Shown here: positions 56,443 to 64,000 of the stretch, one piece after another
Numbering within the stretch: the stretch's first letter is position 1
Layout: every line of letters begins with the position of its first letter
DNA from: Mycolicibacterium rhodesiae JS60
GTDB taxonomy: Bacteria; Actinomycetota; Actinomycetes; Mycobacteriales; Mycobacteriaceae
Length of the DNA: 64,000 nucleotides
Assembly (NCBI GenBank): GCA_000230935.2
Contig: AGIQ01000005.1
Coordinates: 1-64,000, forward strand
Direction: 5' to 3'
The notes under the pieces: model-generated
What the model saw: the letters and a program-made list of their open reading frames with translations, nothing else
Database searches by the model: none
Told to the model about the DNA's origin: nothing
Program-made: the position numbers and the translations under genes

Positions 56443-57125
56443 TGGCGGACGCCAACGGCGACCTGAATTCCGAACTGGATCGGCTCTACGCGGTCCGCTT
56501 CCACGACGACGAACGCGAATCCAAAGCTCAGCTGTGGCGCGTAATCTGCAAGGAGTTCTTCGCCCGATACGTTCCCGTCGACGGCTGTGTCGTCGATCTC
56601 GGAGCCGGCTACTGCGATTTCATCAACAACGTTTCAGCTCGCCGCCGTGTCGCCGTCGACCTCAACCCCGATACCGCCCGCTTCGCCGCGCCGGGCATCG
56701 AGGTACACCGGCTGCCGCTCGAGCAGCTGACCGATGCAGTCGGCCCGGGAACAGTCGATCTGGCGTTCGCCAGCAACGTCTTCGAGCATCTCCGCGACCC
56801 CGACGCACTGCTGAAGGTCCTTGCCAATGTCCGTACCGCCCTGGCACCCGGCGGGCGGATCATGATCATGCAGCCCAATGTCCGGCTGGTCGGCGGGGCG
56901 TTCTGGGACTTCTTCGACCACACGCTGCCGCTCAGTGAACGCGGAATGACCGAGGCGCTCGAAGTCGCCGGGTTCCGAGTCATCGAGTGCCGCGCGCGTT
57001 TCCTGCCCTACACGACCAAGAGCCGTCTTCCGCAGTGGGACTTTCTCGTTCGGCTGTATCTGCGAATGCGGCTGGCCCAGTTTCTGATGGGCAAACAGAT
57101 GCTCGTGGTGGCAGAGCCAGCTTAA
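56442..57125 (+). CDS. Class I SAM-dependent methyltransferase
   Basis: This is a 227-residue enzyme with the SAM loop VVDLGAGYCDF near residues 46-56, VAVDLNPDT, and DLAFASNVFEHLRDPDALL near 105-123, the pattern of Methyltransf_11/23 proteins. ATG 56442 shares one base with the preceding stop (TGATG). Its place in a sugar operon between an SDR and a GT2 suggests sugar O-methylation or C-methylation; the acceptor is unknown. O-methyl sugars are common in mycobacterial surface glycolipids. Confidence 0.8.
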   Translation: MADANGDLNSELDRLYAVRFHDDERESKAQLWRVICKEFFARYVPVDGCVVDLGAGYCDFINNVSARRRVAVDLNPDTARFAAPGIEVHRLPLEQLTDAVGPGTVDLAFASNVFEHLRDPDALLKVLANVRTALAPGGRIMIMQPNVRLVGGAFWDFFDHTLPLSERGMTEALEVAGFRVIECRARFLPYTTKSRLPQWDFLVRLYLRMRLAQFLMGKQMLVVAEPA

Positions 57126-57850
57126 TGACGGCCGAGATCGACCTCATCGTGCCCGTCTACAACGAGGGCTCCAATATCGCCAAGGCCCTCAATGAGCTCT
57201 ACGCGATGGTCACGTGCCCCAAACGGGTCCTGGTCGTCTACGACTTCGACGAGGACGACACCGTGCCGGTAGTCCGCGAGCTCATCCCCAGCTATCCCGG
57301 ACTTGAGTTGGTGCGCAATACCATTGGGCGCGGCGTGATCAACGCGATTCGTGCGGGTGTCGACGCGGCACGCTCGGATGTGGTGATCATCTCGATGGCG
57401 GATCTGTCCGACGACCTGCGGGTGGTCGACGAGATGGTGCGGCTGATCCGAGATGAGGGCTACGACGTGGTGTGCGCCTCGCGGTACATGCGAGGTGGGC
57501 GGCAGATCGGCGGACCGCTGATCAAGCGGACCATATCGCGGGCCGCCGGGGTCTCGCTGTACTGGCTCGGCGCACTGCCAACCCACGACGCGACGAACGC
57601 TTTCCGCGCGTACCGCCGGTCTGTGTTGCAGGAGATTCCGATCGAGAGTTCGGGCGGCTTCGAATACTCGCTCGAGGTTACCGCGAAAGCACATATCGCC
57701 GGACGGCGCGTCACCGAAGTGCCGTCCACCTGGCGTGACCGCACAGCCGGTGAGTCGCGGTTCCAACTACGCAAGTGGCTGCCCCACTACGTCAAGTGGT
57801 ACGTGTACGCGCTCACCCGGGGCCGAATCGCGGTGGGAACGGCCCGATGA
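57125..57850 (+). CDS. GT2-family glycosyltransferase (polyprenol-phosphate type)
   Basis: This is a 241-residue family 2 glycosyltransferase, similar in plan to dolichol-phosphate mannose synthase. Seen: DLIVPVYNEGSNI at the N-terminus, YDFDEDDT near 42, GVINAIRAGVDAARSD near 75, and ISMADLSDD (the metal/donor site) near 95. No C-terminal membrane segments are visible, unlike GtrB. ATG 57125 overlaps the preceding stop by one base (TAATG). It likely makes a polyprenyl-phosphate sugar used by the membrane transferase encoded next. Confidence 0.83.
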   Translation: MTAEIDLIVPVYNEGSNIAKALNELYAMVTCPKRVLVVYDFDEDDTVPVVRELIPSYPGLELVRNTIGRGVINAIRAGVDAARSDVVIISMADLSDDLRVVDEMVRLIRDEGYDVVCASRYMRGGRQIGGPLIKRTISRAAGVSLYWLGALPTHDATNAFRAYRRSVLQEIPIESSGGFEYSLEVTAKAHIAGRRVTEVPSTWRDRTAGESRFQLRKWLPHYVKWYVYALTRGRIAVGTAR

Positions 57851-59715
57851 ACACTGGGGCACGCAACATCCGGCTCGGTCTGGGCGTCCTCGCGTTTGCG
57901 GCGCTGACAGCAGGCATCTACCCAATTGCCCGGTGCCGCATGTTCACCGGGTTTACCAATTACGACGACGAGGGGTACATGCTGTTCTCCCTCAAGTCGT
58001 TCCTCGATCACGACTGGCACTACATCGGCGCCAACGGCTATGGCCCCTTCTACTACGAGTTCTGGGGCTCGTTGTTCGCGATCTTCGGATTCGACGTAAC
58101 CCACGATCACGGCCGAACCATGACGCTACTCACCTGGATGCTGACGAGCGTGTTGATCGGACTGGTCACGTGGAGGATGACCAGCAGCATCACTCTTGGG
58201 CTACTGACCCAATTGTGCGCATTTCAAGCACTTCTCAGCCTCACGCGCGAGCCGATGCACCCCGGTGGCATCATCGTCCTATTGCTCGCGACCGTTGTCG
58301 TATTCGCCTGTTTCGTCCGTGACCGCATCGCGCGTTTACCGATAGCGCTGCTCGGCGCCACCGTGATGGCCTTGGTCTTGATAAAGGTCAACGTCGGCGT
58401 ATTCGCTTTCGCCGCAGTAGTGCTCGTCTGTACTGCGACCTATCCCGCACTGTCGCGGATTCGCTGGCTGCGCGTAGTAGTCGAGCTCGGTGTGATCGTG
58501 CTGCCGCTACTGCTCATAAAGGGGAAGCTCGGCGAGCCGTCGGTGCGGCAATTCGCAATGCATATTTCGGTAGCAGCGCTCGCGGTCGTGATCGCACTAC
58601 GAGCTCGCGACGTCAGCCACCGGAATTCCAGGGAACTCTGGTGGCTTGGCGGAGGTTTCACCTTGGTCGGCGTGGCAGTTCCCCTCGCACTCATCGCCAG
58701 TGGCACCAGCCCGTTGGCGATACTCGACGGGACCATATTGATGCCGCTCCGTTTCCCCACTCTGGTCACCCTCCCCCTGGTGTTGCCCGGTTGGACGTTC
58801 CTCATCGACGTGCTGGCTTTGTTGGGTGCGATCATCTATTGGTACATCTCGCGCCGCCGCGAGTCTCGGACAGTCGCAGTGGGGTGGATTTATCTGTTCG
58901 CTGCGTTCACGTTCTTCATCGGCCTGGCAATGGCCGTCTCGGTGACGGCCCCGATCCCATACTCACCAGTGGGTCTCGCACCTTTGGCGTGGCTAGCACT
59001 TATCCGGCAGCCAGGTCACACCGGCGATGCGGCGGCGTTCGCATGCCTACTGTTGCCGCCCCTGGCAGTCCTGCAGACGCTGCATGCCTACCCAGTAGCG
59101 GGCAGCCAATTGTCTTGGGCCGGCCTGCTGTTGCTTCCCACTTGGGCGCTTTGCTCGGCGAACGGGATTCGCTGGGCCCTAGCGAGCGGCGGTCAGCAGA
59201 ACTCACGGCTCCTTTCAATCAGGATCGGCGCGGTCACGGCGATCATCGCCGCAATCGCGATGATGACGATTCAAACGAAGCACACATTCGATCGCTTCCG
59301 GTCCGCTCACGAAGGATCGGTTCCCCTCGCGCTGCGGGGTGCGGAGGCAATTCGCGTCGACCCCAAACTAGCGGCGGACCTCCGCGCGACAGTCGACGCC
59401 ATCGAGAGGAATTGCGACACGTTTGTGGAACGACCAGGAATGGCCAGCTTCTATCTCTGGACTAGCCAGATGCCGCCGACCGGATATGACCCGACCAGCT
59501 GGTGGGTGGCCTACGATTCGGCGACCCAGCAGGCGGTAGCCCAAACTATCCGCCGACTCTCTCGTGTATGCCTGCTCGAGAATGAGTCACTCGTCAAATT
59601 CTGGACACCCACCGCTAGTTCCCCAATCGACCTCGGCCGATACCTGGACCATGATTTTCTGCCCACCGCGAAGTTCGGCGACTACCGACTTCTGCAGCGT
59701 GCCAGCGGGCACTAA
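57847..59715 (+). CDS. Polytopic membrane glycosyltransferase-like protein (GT-C fold)
   Basis: This is a 622-residue protein with about twelve hydrophobic segments up to residue 480 and a C-terminal extracytoplasmic part. The first loop has TNYDDEGYMLFSLKSFL near residues 38-54 and NGYGPFYYEFWG near 65-76; an acidic DE pair there is the catalytic hallmark of GT-C (GT39/GT83-type) enzymes that use polyprenyl-phosphate sugars. ATG 57847 overlaps the GT2 stop (ATGA), so the two are translationally coupled. It is convergent by four bases with a GtrA gene. I infer transfer of a lipid-linked sugar outside the membrane. It appears less GC-rich than the neighbours. Confidence 0.75.
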   Translation: MNTGARNIRLGLGVLAFAALTAGIYPIARCRMFTGFTNYDDEGYMLFSLKSFLDHDWHYIGANGYGPFYYEFWGSLFAIFGFDVTHDHGRTMTLLTWMLTSVLIGLVTWRMTSSITLGLLTQLCAFQALLSLTREPMHPGGIIVLLLATVVVFACFVRDRIARLPIALLGATVMALVLIKVNVGVFAFAAVVLVCTATYPALSRIRWLRVVVELGVIVLPLLLIKGKLGEPSVRQFAMHISVAALAVVIALRARDVSHRNSRELWWLGGGFTLVGVAVPLALIASGTSPLAILDGTILMPLRFPTLVTLPLVLPGWTFLIDVLALLGAIIYWYISRRRESRTVAVGWIYLFAAFTFFIGLAMAVSVTAPIPYSPVGLAPLAWLALIRQPGHTGDAAAFACLLLPPLAVLQTLHAYPVAGSQLSWAGLLLLPTWALCSANGIRWALASGGQQNSRLLSIRIGAVTAIIAAIAMMTIQTKHTFDRFRSAHEGSVPLALRGAEAIRVDPKLAADLRATVDAIERNCDTFVERPGMASFYLWTSQMPPTGYDPTSWWVAYDSATQQAVAQTIRRLSRVCLLENESLVKFWTPTASSPIDLGRYLDHDFLPTAKFGDYRLLQRASGH

Positions 59716-60188
59716 TCCGTTGCGTCGCTTGTGCTGCGCCGGAACGAGAAATACCGGTGGCCGAAATAGCTCAATAGTGTGACGGGAACGACGAGGACAA
59801 CAGCCGCCGTGATGCGAGACAACCCCATCTCGACAAGTACGGGCAAGGCAACCAAGTTGATCGCTCCGCTCGTCAAGTAGACGCTCCAGAACCGCACGAG
59901 ATCTCGCAACACATGGCCGTGGACCTGGAACACGAGCCGCCGATGCAGCACAAAAGCGATGAGCACACTGAGCACGTGCGAGATGACAACAGTCACCAAC
60001 GAACCCGCGACGCTGCCGAACCGCTGGTCGACAACATGGCCCACAGATTCCGAACTGACGGCGAAGATCGCCAACCCGACAACCGTGTTGATTGCTCCGA
60101 CGATGAGAAACGCCACTCGCTGGTCACGGATCAGCCGCAGCAGCAGACCCGGCGGCGCCGATTCCGGCGGCAGGTCGAACTCCGTCAT
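59712..60188 (-). CDS. GtrA-family membrane protein, copy 2
   Basis: This is a 158-residue protein with four transmembrane helices (about 25-45, 60-85, 95-115 and 120-145) and FVLHRRLVFQV, the GtrA-type basic-aromatic motif. ATG 60188 overlaps the rfbG stop (ATGA), so it is the last gene of the rfbH-rfbG-gtrA operon. Presumed to flip a polyprenyl-phosphate sugar. It is convergent with the GT-C-like gene that would use such a sugar. Confidence 0.8.
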   Translation of the reverse strand: MTEFDLPPESAPPGLLLRLIRDQRVAFLIVGAINTVVGLAIFAVSSESVGHVVDQRFGSVAGSLVTVVISHVLSVLIAFVLHRRLVFQVHGHVLRDLVRFWSVYLTSGAINLVALPVLVEMGLSRITAAVVLVVPVTLLSYFGHRYFSFRRSTSDATD

Positions 60189-61201
60189 TCGAAGCTTTCG
60201 AATTCAGCAATCTGCTCCCGGGTGACCGTGAGCGGGTCATCGCCGCCGTGCACGCGCCTTTCCCAGTCGACGGTCCACGCCAGGGCGTTGCGGAAGCCAA
60301 GGCGATTGCGCCAACCCAATTCGCGCTGCGCTTTGGCGGAGTCCAGAGCAAGCAAGTTCGCCTCCTGGGGGTGATCGCCGTCGTCGAGTGTCCAGTGTGC
60401 GCCACCGCCCCAAAGGTCTGCCGCAAGCGTGGCCACCTCGCCGACCTCGACGAAGCTGTCGAGGCCCGGCCCGAAGTTCCACTGCCCCAGCCCTGATCCG
60501 GCGACCAACGCATCGGCCAATGTGAGATAGCCACTGAGACAGTCGAGTACGTGCTGCCAGGGCCGCACCGCCTGAGGGAACCGAATAACCGGCGCCGTTC
60601 CCTGGGCATATGCCGCAATCAGATCAGGCAAAAGCCGATCGCGGCTCACATCGCCGCCACCAATCACGTTGCCGCCCCGGGCAATAGCGGTCGGGCATCC
60701 AGGAAAGCTGCGAATCCAGGACTGAGTCAGCAGATCGGCCATCGCCTTGGACGCGCTGTACGGGTCATCGCCGCCAAGGGCGTCAGCTTCTACGTATCCG
60801 GCTGCCTGGTCGATATTGCGATAGACCTTGTCCGTGGTGATGACGACATGCGCCTGCACCGACGGGCTCGCGGACACCGCTTCAAGTACGTTCAGTGTCC
60901 CCATCGCGTTGGTTTCGTAGGTATCGCGGGGGTTGCGGTACGACTCGCGGACCAACGACTGGGCGGCCAAGTGCACCACCACGTCCGGGGCCGCCGCCGA
61001 CACCGCGGCAGTTGTGGCTTTTGAGTCGCGGATGTCGACCCGCATGTCCGAGACAAGCAATTCCGCCAGCCCTGCGCGGGTAAACATGCTGCTCTCGACC
61101 GGGTCGAGGGCCAGGCCCGACACTCGGTGCCCGCGGCCGAGCAGGAGCAGCGTCAGCCAGGCTCCTTTGAATCCGGTATGCCCGGTGATCAGGTAATGCA
61201 T
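60185..61201 (-). CDS. rfbG: CDP-glucose 4,6-dehydratase
   Basis: This is a 338-residue SDR that converts CDP-D-glucose to CDP-4-keto-6-deoxy-D-glucose. The N-terminal ITGHTGFKGAWL is a hallmark of this enzyme; TTDKVYRN is the catalytic region, YSASK (YxxxK) is near residue 149, and ARGGNVIGGGD near 176 is also typical. The start ATG 61201 follows the rfbH stop by two bases. It works between RfbF (cytidylyltransferase, divergent at 62727) and RfbH. Confidence 0.92.
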   Translation of the reverse strand: MHYLITGHTGFKGAWLTLLLLGRGHRVSGLALDPVESSMFTRAGLAELLVSDMRVDIRDSKATTAAVSAAAPDVVVHLAAQSLVRESYRNPRDTYETNAMGTLNVLEAVSASPSVQAHVVITTDKVYRNIDQAAGYVEADALGGDDPYSASKAMADLLTQSWIRSFPGCPTAIARGGNVIGGGDVSRDRLLPDLIAAYAQGTAPVIRFPQAVRPWQHVLDCLSGYLTLADALVAGSGLGQWNFGPGLDSFVEVGEVATLAADLWGGGAHWTLDDGDHPQEANLLALDSAKAQRELGWRNRLGFRNALAWTVDWERRVHGGDDPLTVTREQIAEFESFE

Positions 61202-61203
61202 GG

Positions 61204-62583
61204 CTATCGAGCGGTCTCGGCCATGTACTCACAGATCGAGTCCGCGACGAAGTCGAGCATCGGCTGCGTCAGACCGGGATAGGTTCCCACCCAGAACGTC
61301 CGGTTCATCACGATGTCGGTATTGGTCAGAGTCCCCACGATGCGAAAATCTACGCCGCGGTACGCCGGCTGCTTGACGAGGTTGCCCGCGAACAGCTGGC
61401 GGAAGCCGATCTTGCGCTCGTCGAGATACTGCATGAACTTCGTGCGGTCCACCGGATGGTCCGGATCGAGGGTGATCGGGAATCCGAACCACGACGGGTC
61501 GGAGTTCTGCGTCGCCACCGGCAATATGAGACCGTCGATACCGGACAGCCGCCCGGTCAGGTAGTCGAAGTTCTCCTTCCGCGCCTTGACGAATCCGTCC
61601 AGCTTCGCCAGCTGCGACAGGCCCAGCGCGGCCTGCATATCGGTCGCCTTCAAGTTGTAGCCGATGTGACTATAGATGTATTTGTGGTCGTAGCCTTTGG
61701 GCAGGTCACCGAGCTGCCAGTCGAACCGCTTCTCGCAGGTGTTGTCTTTGCCGGGTGCGCAATAGCAGTCCCGGCCCCAGTCGCGGAAGGACTCGACCTG
61801 CTTGCGGACCAACGCCGACTTGACGAAGACCGCACCACCCTCGCCGGTGGTGATGTGGTGAGCCGGGTAGAAGCTCACCGTCGCGGTGTCGCCAAAGCTA
61901 CCGGTGCGTTTGCCGTCATATGTCGATCCCAGCGCATCGCACGAGTCTTCGACCAACCACAGACCGTATTTGTCGCACAGCTCCATGACAGTGTCGAGGT
62001 CGAACGGATTCCCCAGTGTGTGCGCCATCATGATCGCCCGGGTCTTGGGCCCCACTGCCTCGGCAAGCCGTTCGGGTATCGCATCGTAGGTGCCCAACTC
62101 GATGTCGACCAGGACCGGGCGCATCCCGTTCTGGATGATCGGGTTGACGGTGGTCGGGAATCCGGCCGCAACCGTCAGCACCTCGTCACCGGGCTCGAGC
62201 GGTGGCTTGCCAAAGCTCTTCTTGAGTTTGTTCAATTTGGCACTGGTCAGGGCGCTCAACGCGCAGAGGTTGGCACTCGAGCCGCTGTTGACGAAGACGG
62301 CGCTGCGAGCCCCCACGTACCGCGCGAGCGCGCGCTCGAAGAGGGGATGGAACCGGCCGGCGGTCAGCCAACCGTCGAGGGACGCATCGACGAGCGCGGC
62401 GAAGTCTTCGGGATCGAGGACCTTGCCAGACACCGGAACCGGAGTCACCCCGGCGACGAATTCAGATGTCGCCAGCTTGTGCTCCGCGTAGCGACGAACC
62501 GCAGACAGAATACTTTCGCGATCCTGGGACCCATCGCCCTCAGAACGCTCGGTGGCGCGACTTGAAATGAGATCTCCTCGCAT
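61204..62583 (-). CDS. rfbH: CDP-4-keto-6-deoxy-D-glucose 3-dehydrase (E1), RfbH
   Basis: This is a protein of about 459 residues of the PMP-dependent, iron-sulfur E1 dehydrase family, which removes the C3 hydroxyl on the way to CDP-3,6-dideoxyhexoses. Two diagnostic features are visible. First, SFYPAHHITTGEGG carries His where aminotransferases have the PLP lysine. Second, cysteines near residues 210, 268, 270 and 278 show the exact C-x57-C-x-C-x7-C spacing of the [2Fe-2S] site. The start is uncertain: ATG 62583 has GGAG directly abutting it, while GAGGAG just inside the frame points to a slightly later start. The E3 reductase that normally supplies electrons is not in the window. Confidence 0.93.
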   Translation of the reverse strand: MRGDLISSRATERSEGDGSQDRESILSAVRRYAEHKLATSEFVAGVTPVPVSGKVLDPEDFAALVDASLDGWLTAGRFHPLFERALARYVGARSAVFVNSGSSANLCALSALTSAKLNKLKKSFGKPPLEPGDEVLTVAAGFPTTVNPIIQNGMRPVLVDIELGTYDAIPERLAEAVGPKTRAIMMAHTLGNPFDLDTVMELCDKYGLWLVEDSCDALGSTYDGKRTGSFGDTATVSFYPAHHITTGEGGAVFVKSALVRKQVESFRDWGRDCYCAPGKDNTCEKRFDWQLGDLPKGYDHKYIYSHIGYNLKATDMQAALGLSQLAKLDGFVKARKENFDYLTGRLSGIDGLILPVATQNSDPSWFGFPITLDPDHPVDRTKFMQYLDERKIGFRQLFAGNLVKQPAYRGVDFRIVGTLTNTDIVMNRTFWVGTYPGLTQPMLDFVADSICEYMAETAR

Positions 62584-62700
62584 CTCCGTGGTGCAACTCA
62601 CATCTATTCGGCAGTTACCGAAAACCCGCCGGTCGTGTCGCGCCACTGCTAGTGTGCCACCTGCCGCGATGTGCGTCACCATACTTTGCCCAGGGGAACG

Positions 62701-62730
62701 ATGGTAGTGAAATTGGCCGAGTTGCCATGA
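62701..62730 (+). CDS. Nine-codon upstream ORF coupled to rfbF
   Basis: ATG 62701 follows AGGGGAACG, a much better ribosome site than anything directly before rfbF. It encodes MVVKLAELP and stops at TGA 62728-62730, overlapping the rfbF ATG at 62727 (ATGA). It probably brings ribosomes to rfbF by termination-reinitiation. A possible -10, TACTTT, lies at 62682-62687. The peptide itself may have no function. Confidence 0.45.
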   Translation: MVVKLAELP

Positions 62731-63503
62731 AAGCTGTCCTTCTCGCGGGTGGTCTCGGCACTCGCATGCGTGAGGAGACCGAGTTCCGGCCCAAACCGAT
62801 GGTTGAAGTCGGGGGGCGTCCGGTGCTTTGGCACATCATGAAGATCCTCGGCCACCATGGGATCTCTGAGTTCGTCGTATGTACTGGCTACAAGAGCGAA
62901 TACATCAAGAACTATTTCTCGAACTACGGGGTGTCCAATTTGGACTTCACGATCACGCTTGGTGACCAGTCGAGTATCCGCTACCACGGGTCACACGACG
63001 AGTTCAACTGGCAGGTCACCGTTGCCGACACGGGGTTGGACACAATGACCGGCGGCCGTATCAAACGGATCCAAAAGTATGTTGGCGACGAGACGTTCCT
63101 GTGCACCTACGGCGACGGTATCGCCGATGTCGACGTCGAGTCGCTGATCAAGTTCCACCGCTCGCACGGCAAGCTCGCCACGGTCACCGCCACGCAACCG
63201 ATGAGCCGGTTCGGCGTCATCGACGTGGAGGACGACGGTGCGGTCGCTAAATTCCGCGAGAAGCCGAAGACCGAGGATTGGATCAATATCGGTTTCTTTG
63301 TTTTCGAGCCGGGAGTGTTCGACTATCTGGACGGCGATCAGAGCGTGCTCGAGGATAAACCGCTGCTCCGCCTCGCTGAAGATCGCCAGATCGCCGCCTA
63401 CCCACACCATGGCTTCTGGCAGCCGATGGATACCTTCCGGGAATCGCAGCTGCTGAACAACCTCTGGAATGGCGGAGACCCGCCGTGGAAGGTGTGGCGG
63501 TGA
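62727..63503 (+). CDS. rfbF: Glucose-1-phosphate cytidylyltransferase
   Basis: This is a 258-residue nucleotidyltransferase making CDP-glucose from CTP and glucose-1-phosphate, the entry step to CDP-deoxyhexoses. Seen: LAGGLGTRMREETEFRPKPM at residues 6-25, VEVGGRPVLWHIMK, TYGDGIADVD near 130, and PMSRFGVIDV. The length is that of RfbF. ATG 62727 begins the conserved MKAVLLAGG; it has no ribosome site of its own and seems coupled to the short upstream ORF. Divergent from rfbH-rfbG across 143 bases. Confidence 0.93.
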   Translation: MKAVLLAGGLGTRMREETEFRPKPMVEVGGRPVLWHIMKILGHHGISEFVVCTGYKSEYIKNYFSNYGVSNLDFTITLGDQSSIRYHGSHDEFNWQVTVADTGLDTMTGGRIKRIQKYVGDETFLCTYGDGIADVDVESLIKFHRSHGKLATVTATQPMSRFGVIDVEDDGAVAKFREKPKTEDWINIGFFVFEPGVFDYLDGDQSVLEDKPLLRLAEDRQIAAYPHHGFWQPMDTFRESQLLNNLWNGGDPPWKVWR

Positions 63504-64000
63504 AGAAAAAGATCGCGGTGATCTCGCCCGCCTTCAACGAGAGTGAATGCATCGAGGAACTAGCCCGGCAACTGACGAAGGTATTTGACTCCGAGCCCCG
63601 CTACGACTTCGAGGCCATCATCATCGAGAACGGCTCGACCGATGACACCATGGACAAGTTGCTCGAGATCCACGCGGCAGACCCACGATTCAAGGTAGTG
63701 CAACTGGCCCGGAATTTCCGGATGGACGGTGGATTGACTGCCGGTTTGAACGTCGTCGACGCCGACGCGGTCGTGCTCATGACCGCCGACCTGCAGGACC
63801 CACCGGATTTCATCCCGGAAATGATCCGCGCATGGGAGCAGGGCTACGAGAACGTCTACGGCGTGGTCACCGAGCGCGGGGGCACCGGCCCCATCCGGAA
63901 AATGAATTCCCAGCTGTTCTATTGGCTGGCGGGCAGACTCACCGGCGACCGAATCACCAGCAACGCCAGTGACTTCCGCCTGGTCGACCGCAAAGTCTAT
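63500..64000 (+). CDS. GT2-family glycosyltransferase, GtrB/ArnC-like (3' truncated)
   Basis: The first 167 codons of a family 2 glycosyltransferase run off the right window edge. Seen: IAVISPAFNESECI at the N-terminus, IIENGSTDDT near 41, ARNFRMDGGLTAGLN near 70, and LMTADLQDPPDFI near 92, the last being the signature of GtrB/ArnC/DPM-type enzymes that load polyprenyl phosphate. GTG 63500 overlaps the rfbF stop, with GGAAGG eight bases upstream; GTG 63485 is an in-frame alternative. It may be the polyprenol-loading partner of the GtrA proteins. The C-terminus, where two membrane helices would be expected, is outside the window. Confidence 0.85.
   Translation, partial: MKKKIAVISPAFNESECIEELARQLTKVFDSEPRYDFEAIIIENGSTDDTMDKLLEIHAADPRFKVVQLARNFRMDGGLTAGLNVVDADAVVLMTADLQDPPDFIPEMIRAWEQGYENVYGVVTERGGTGPIRKMNSQLFYWLAGRLTGDRITSNASDFRLVDRKVY

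Overview
The window is high-GC actinobacterial DNA and almost certainly comes from a mycobacterium, probably of the Mycolicibacterium type. The evidence is two Gly-rich PGRS-type proteins at the left edge, a mycocerosic-acid-synthase-like polyketide synthase beside a fatty acyl-AMP ligase, an MbtH protein with very large NRPS genes, glycosyltransferases of the glycopeptidolipid Gtf type and a DrrABC-like exporter. I see no tRNA, rRNA, CRISPR array, integrase or transcriptional regulator gene. The only mobile DNA is the tail of an IS110-type transposase near 37.6 kb.

Layout. 1-1.9 kb: a PGRS C-terminus and a complete secreted PGRS-like protein. 1.9-10.3 kb: divergent FAAL and a one-module, fully reducing PKS (KS-AT-DH-ER-KR-ACP). 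10.3-12.0 kb: an isoprenylcysteine-methyltransferase-like membrane enzyme and a PF10118-type ferritin-like protein. 12.0-32.3 kb (minus strand): mbtH, NRPS-A (C-A-T-E) and NRPS-B (C-A-T, C-A-T, C-A-T, C-A-T-E, C-T), giving five A domains and a terminal C-T pair with no A domain, thioesterase or reductase. 32.6-34.6 kb: a GT1 glycosyltransferase and a SAM methyltransferase. 34.7-35.2 kb: a DUF2505 protein. 35.3-42.3 kb: three tandem membrane acyltransferases fused to SGNH domains, then a sugar epimerase. 43.5-46.0 kb: an ABC exporter. 46.0-51.1 kb (minus): two more GT1 enzymes around an NDP-sugar dehydrogenase/SDR pair. 51.3-64 kb: surface-glycan genes: two large membrane proteins each convergent with a GtrA protein, a second dehydrogenase/SDR pair, a methyltransferase, two GT2 enzymes, and the CDP-deoxyhexose set rfbH, rfbG and rfbF.

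How the genes may work together (inference). The FAAL activates a fatty acid, the PKS extends it, and the first condensation domain of NRPS-A joins the acyl chain to a threonine. NRPS-B adds four residues, the last again threonine-coded, so the predicted core is an acyl-pentapeptide with D-Thr or D-allo-Thr at positions 1 and 5. The three GT1 enzymes, the methyltransferases and the AT3-SGNH acyltransferases would decorate it with sugars, methyl and acyl groups, and the DrrABC-like transporter would export it. The right-hand third makes unusual nucleotide sugars (UDP-uronic-acid derivatives and a CDP-3,6-dideoxyhexose precursor) and has polyprenol-type transfer components. These could serve this glycolipopeptide or a separate lipooligosaccharide. 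The design resembles glycopeptidolipid loci, but the five-residue assembly line, the missing release domain and the CDP-sugar genes set it apart from the tripeptide-aminoalcohol GPL pathway.
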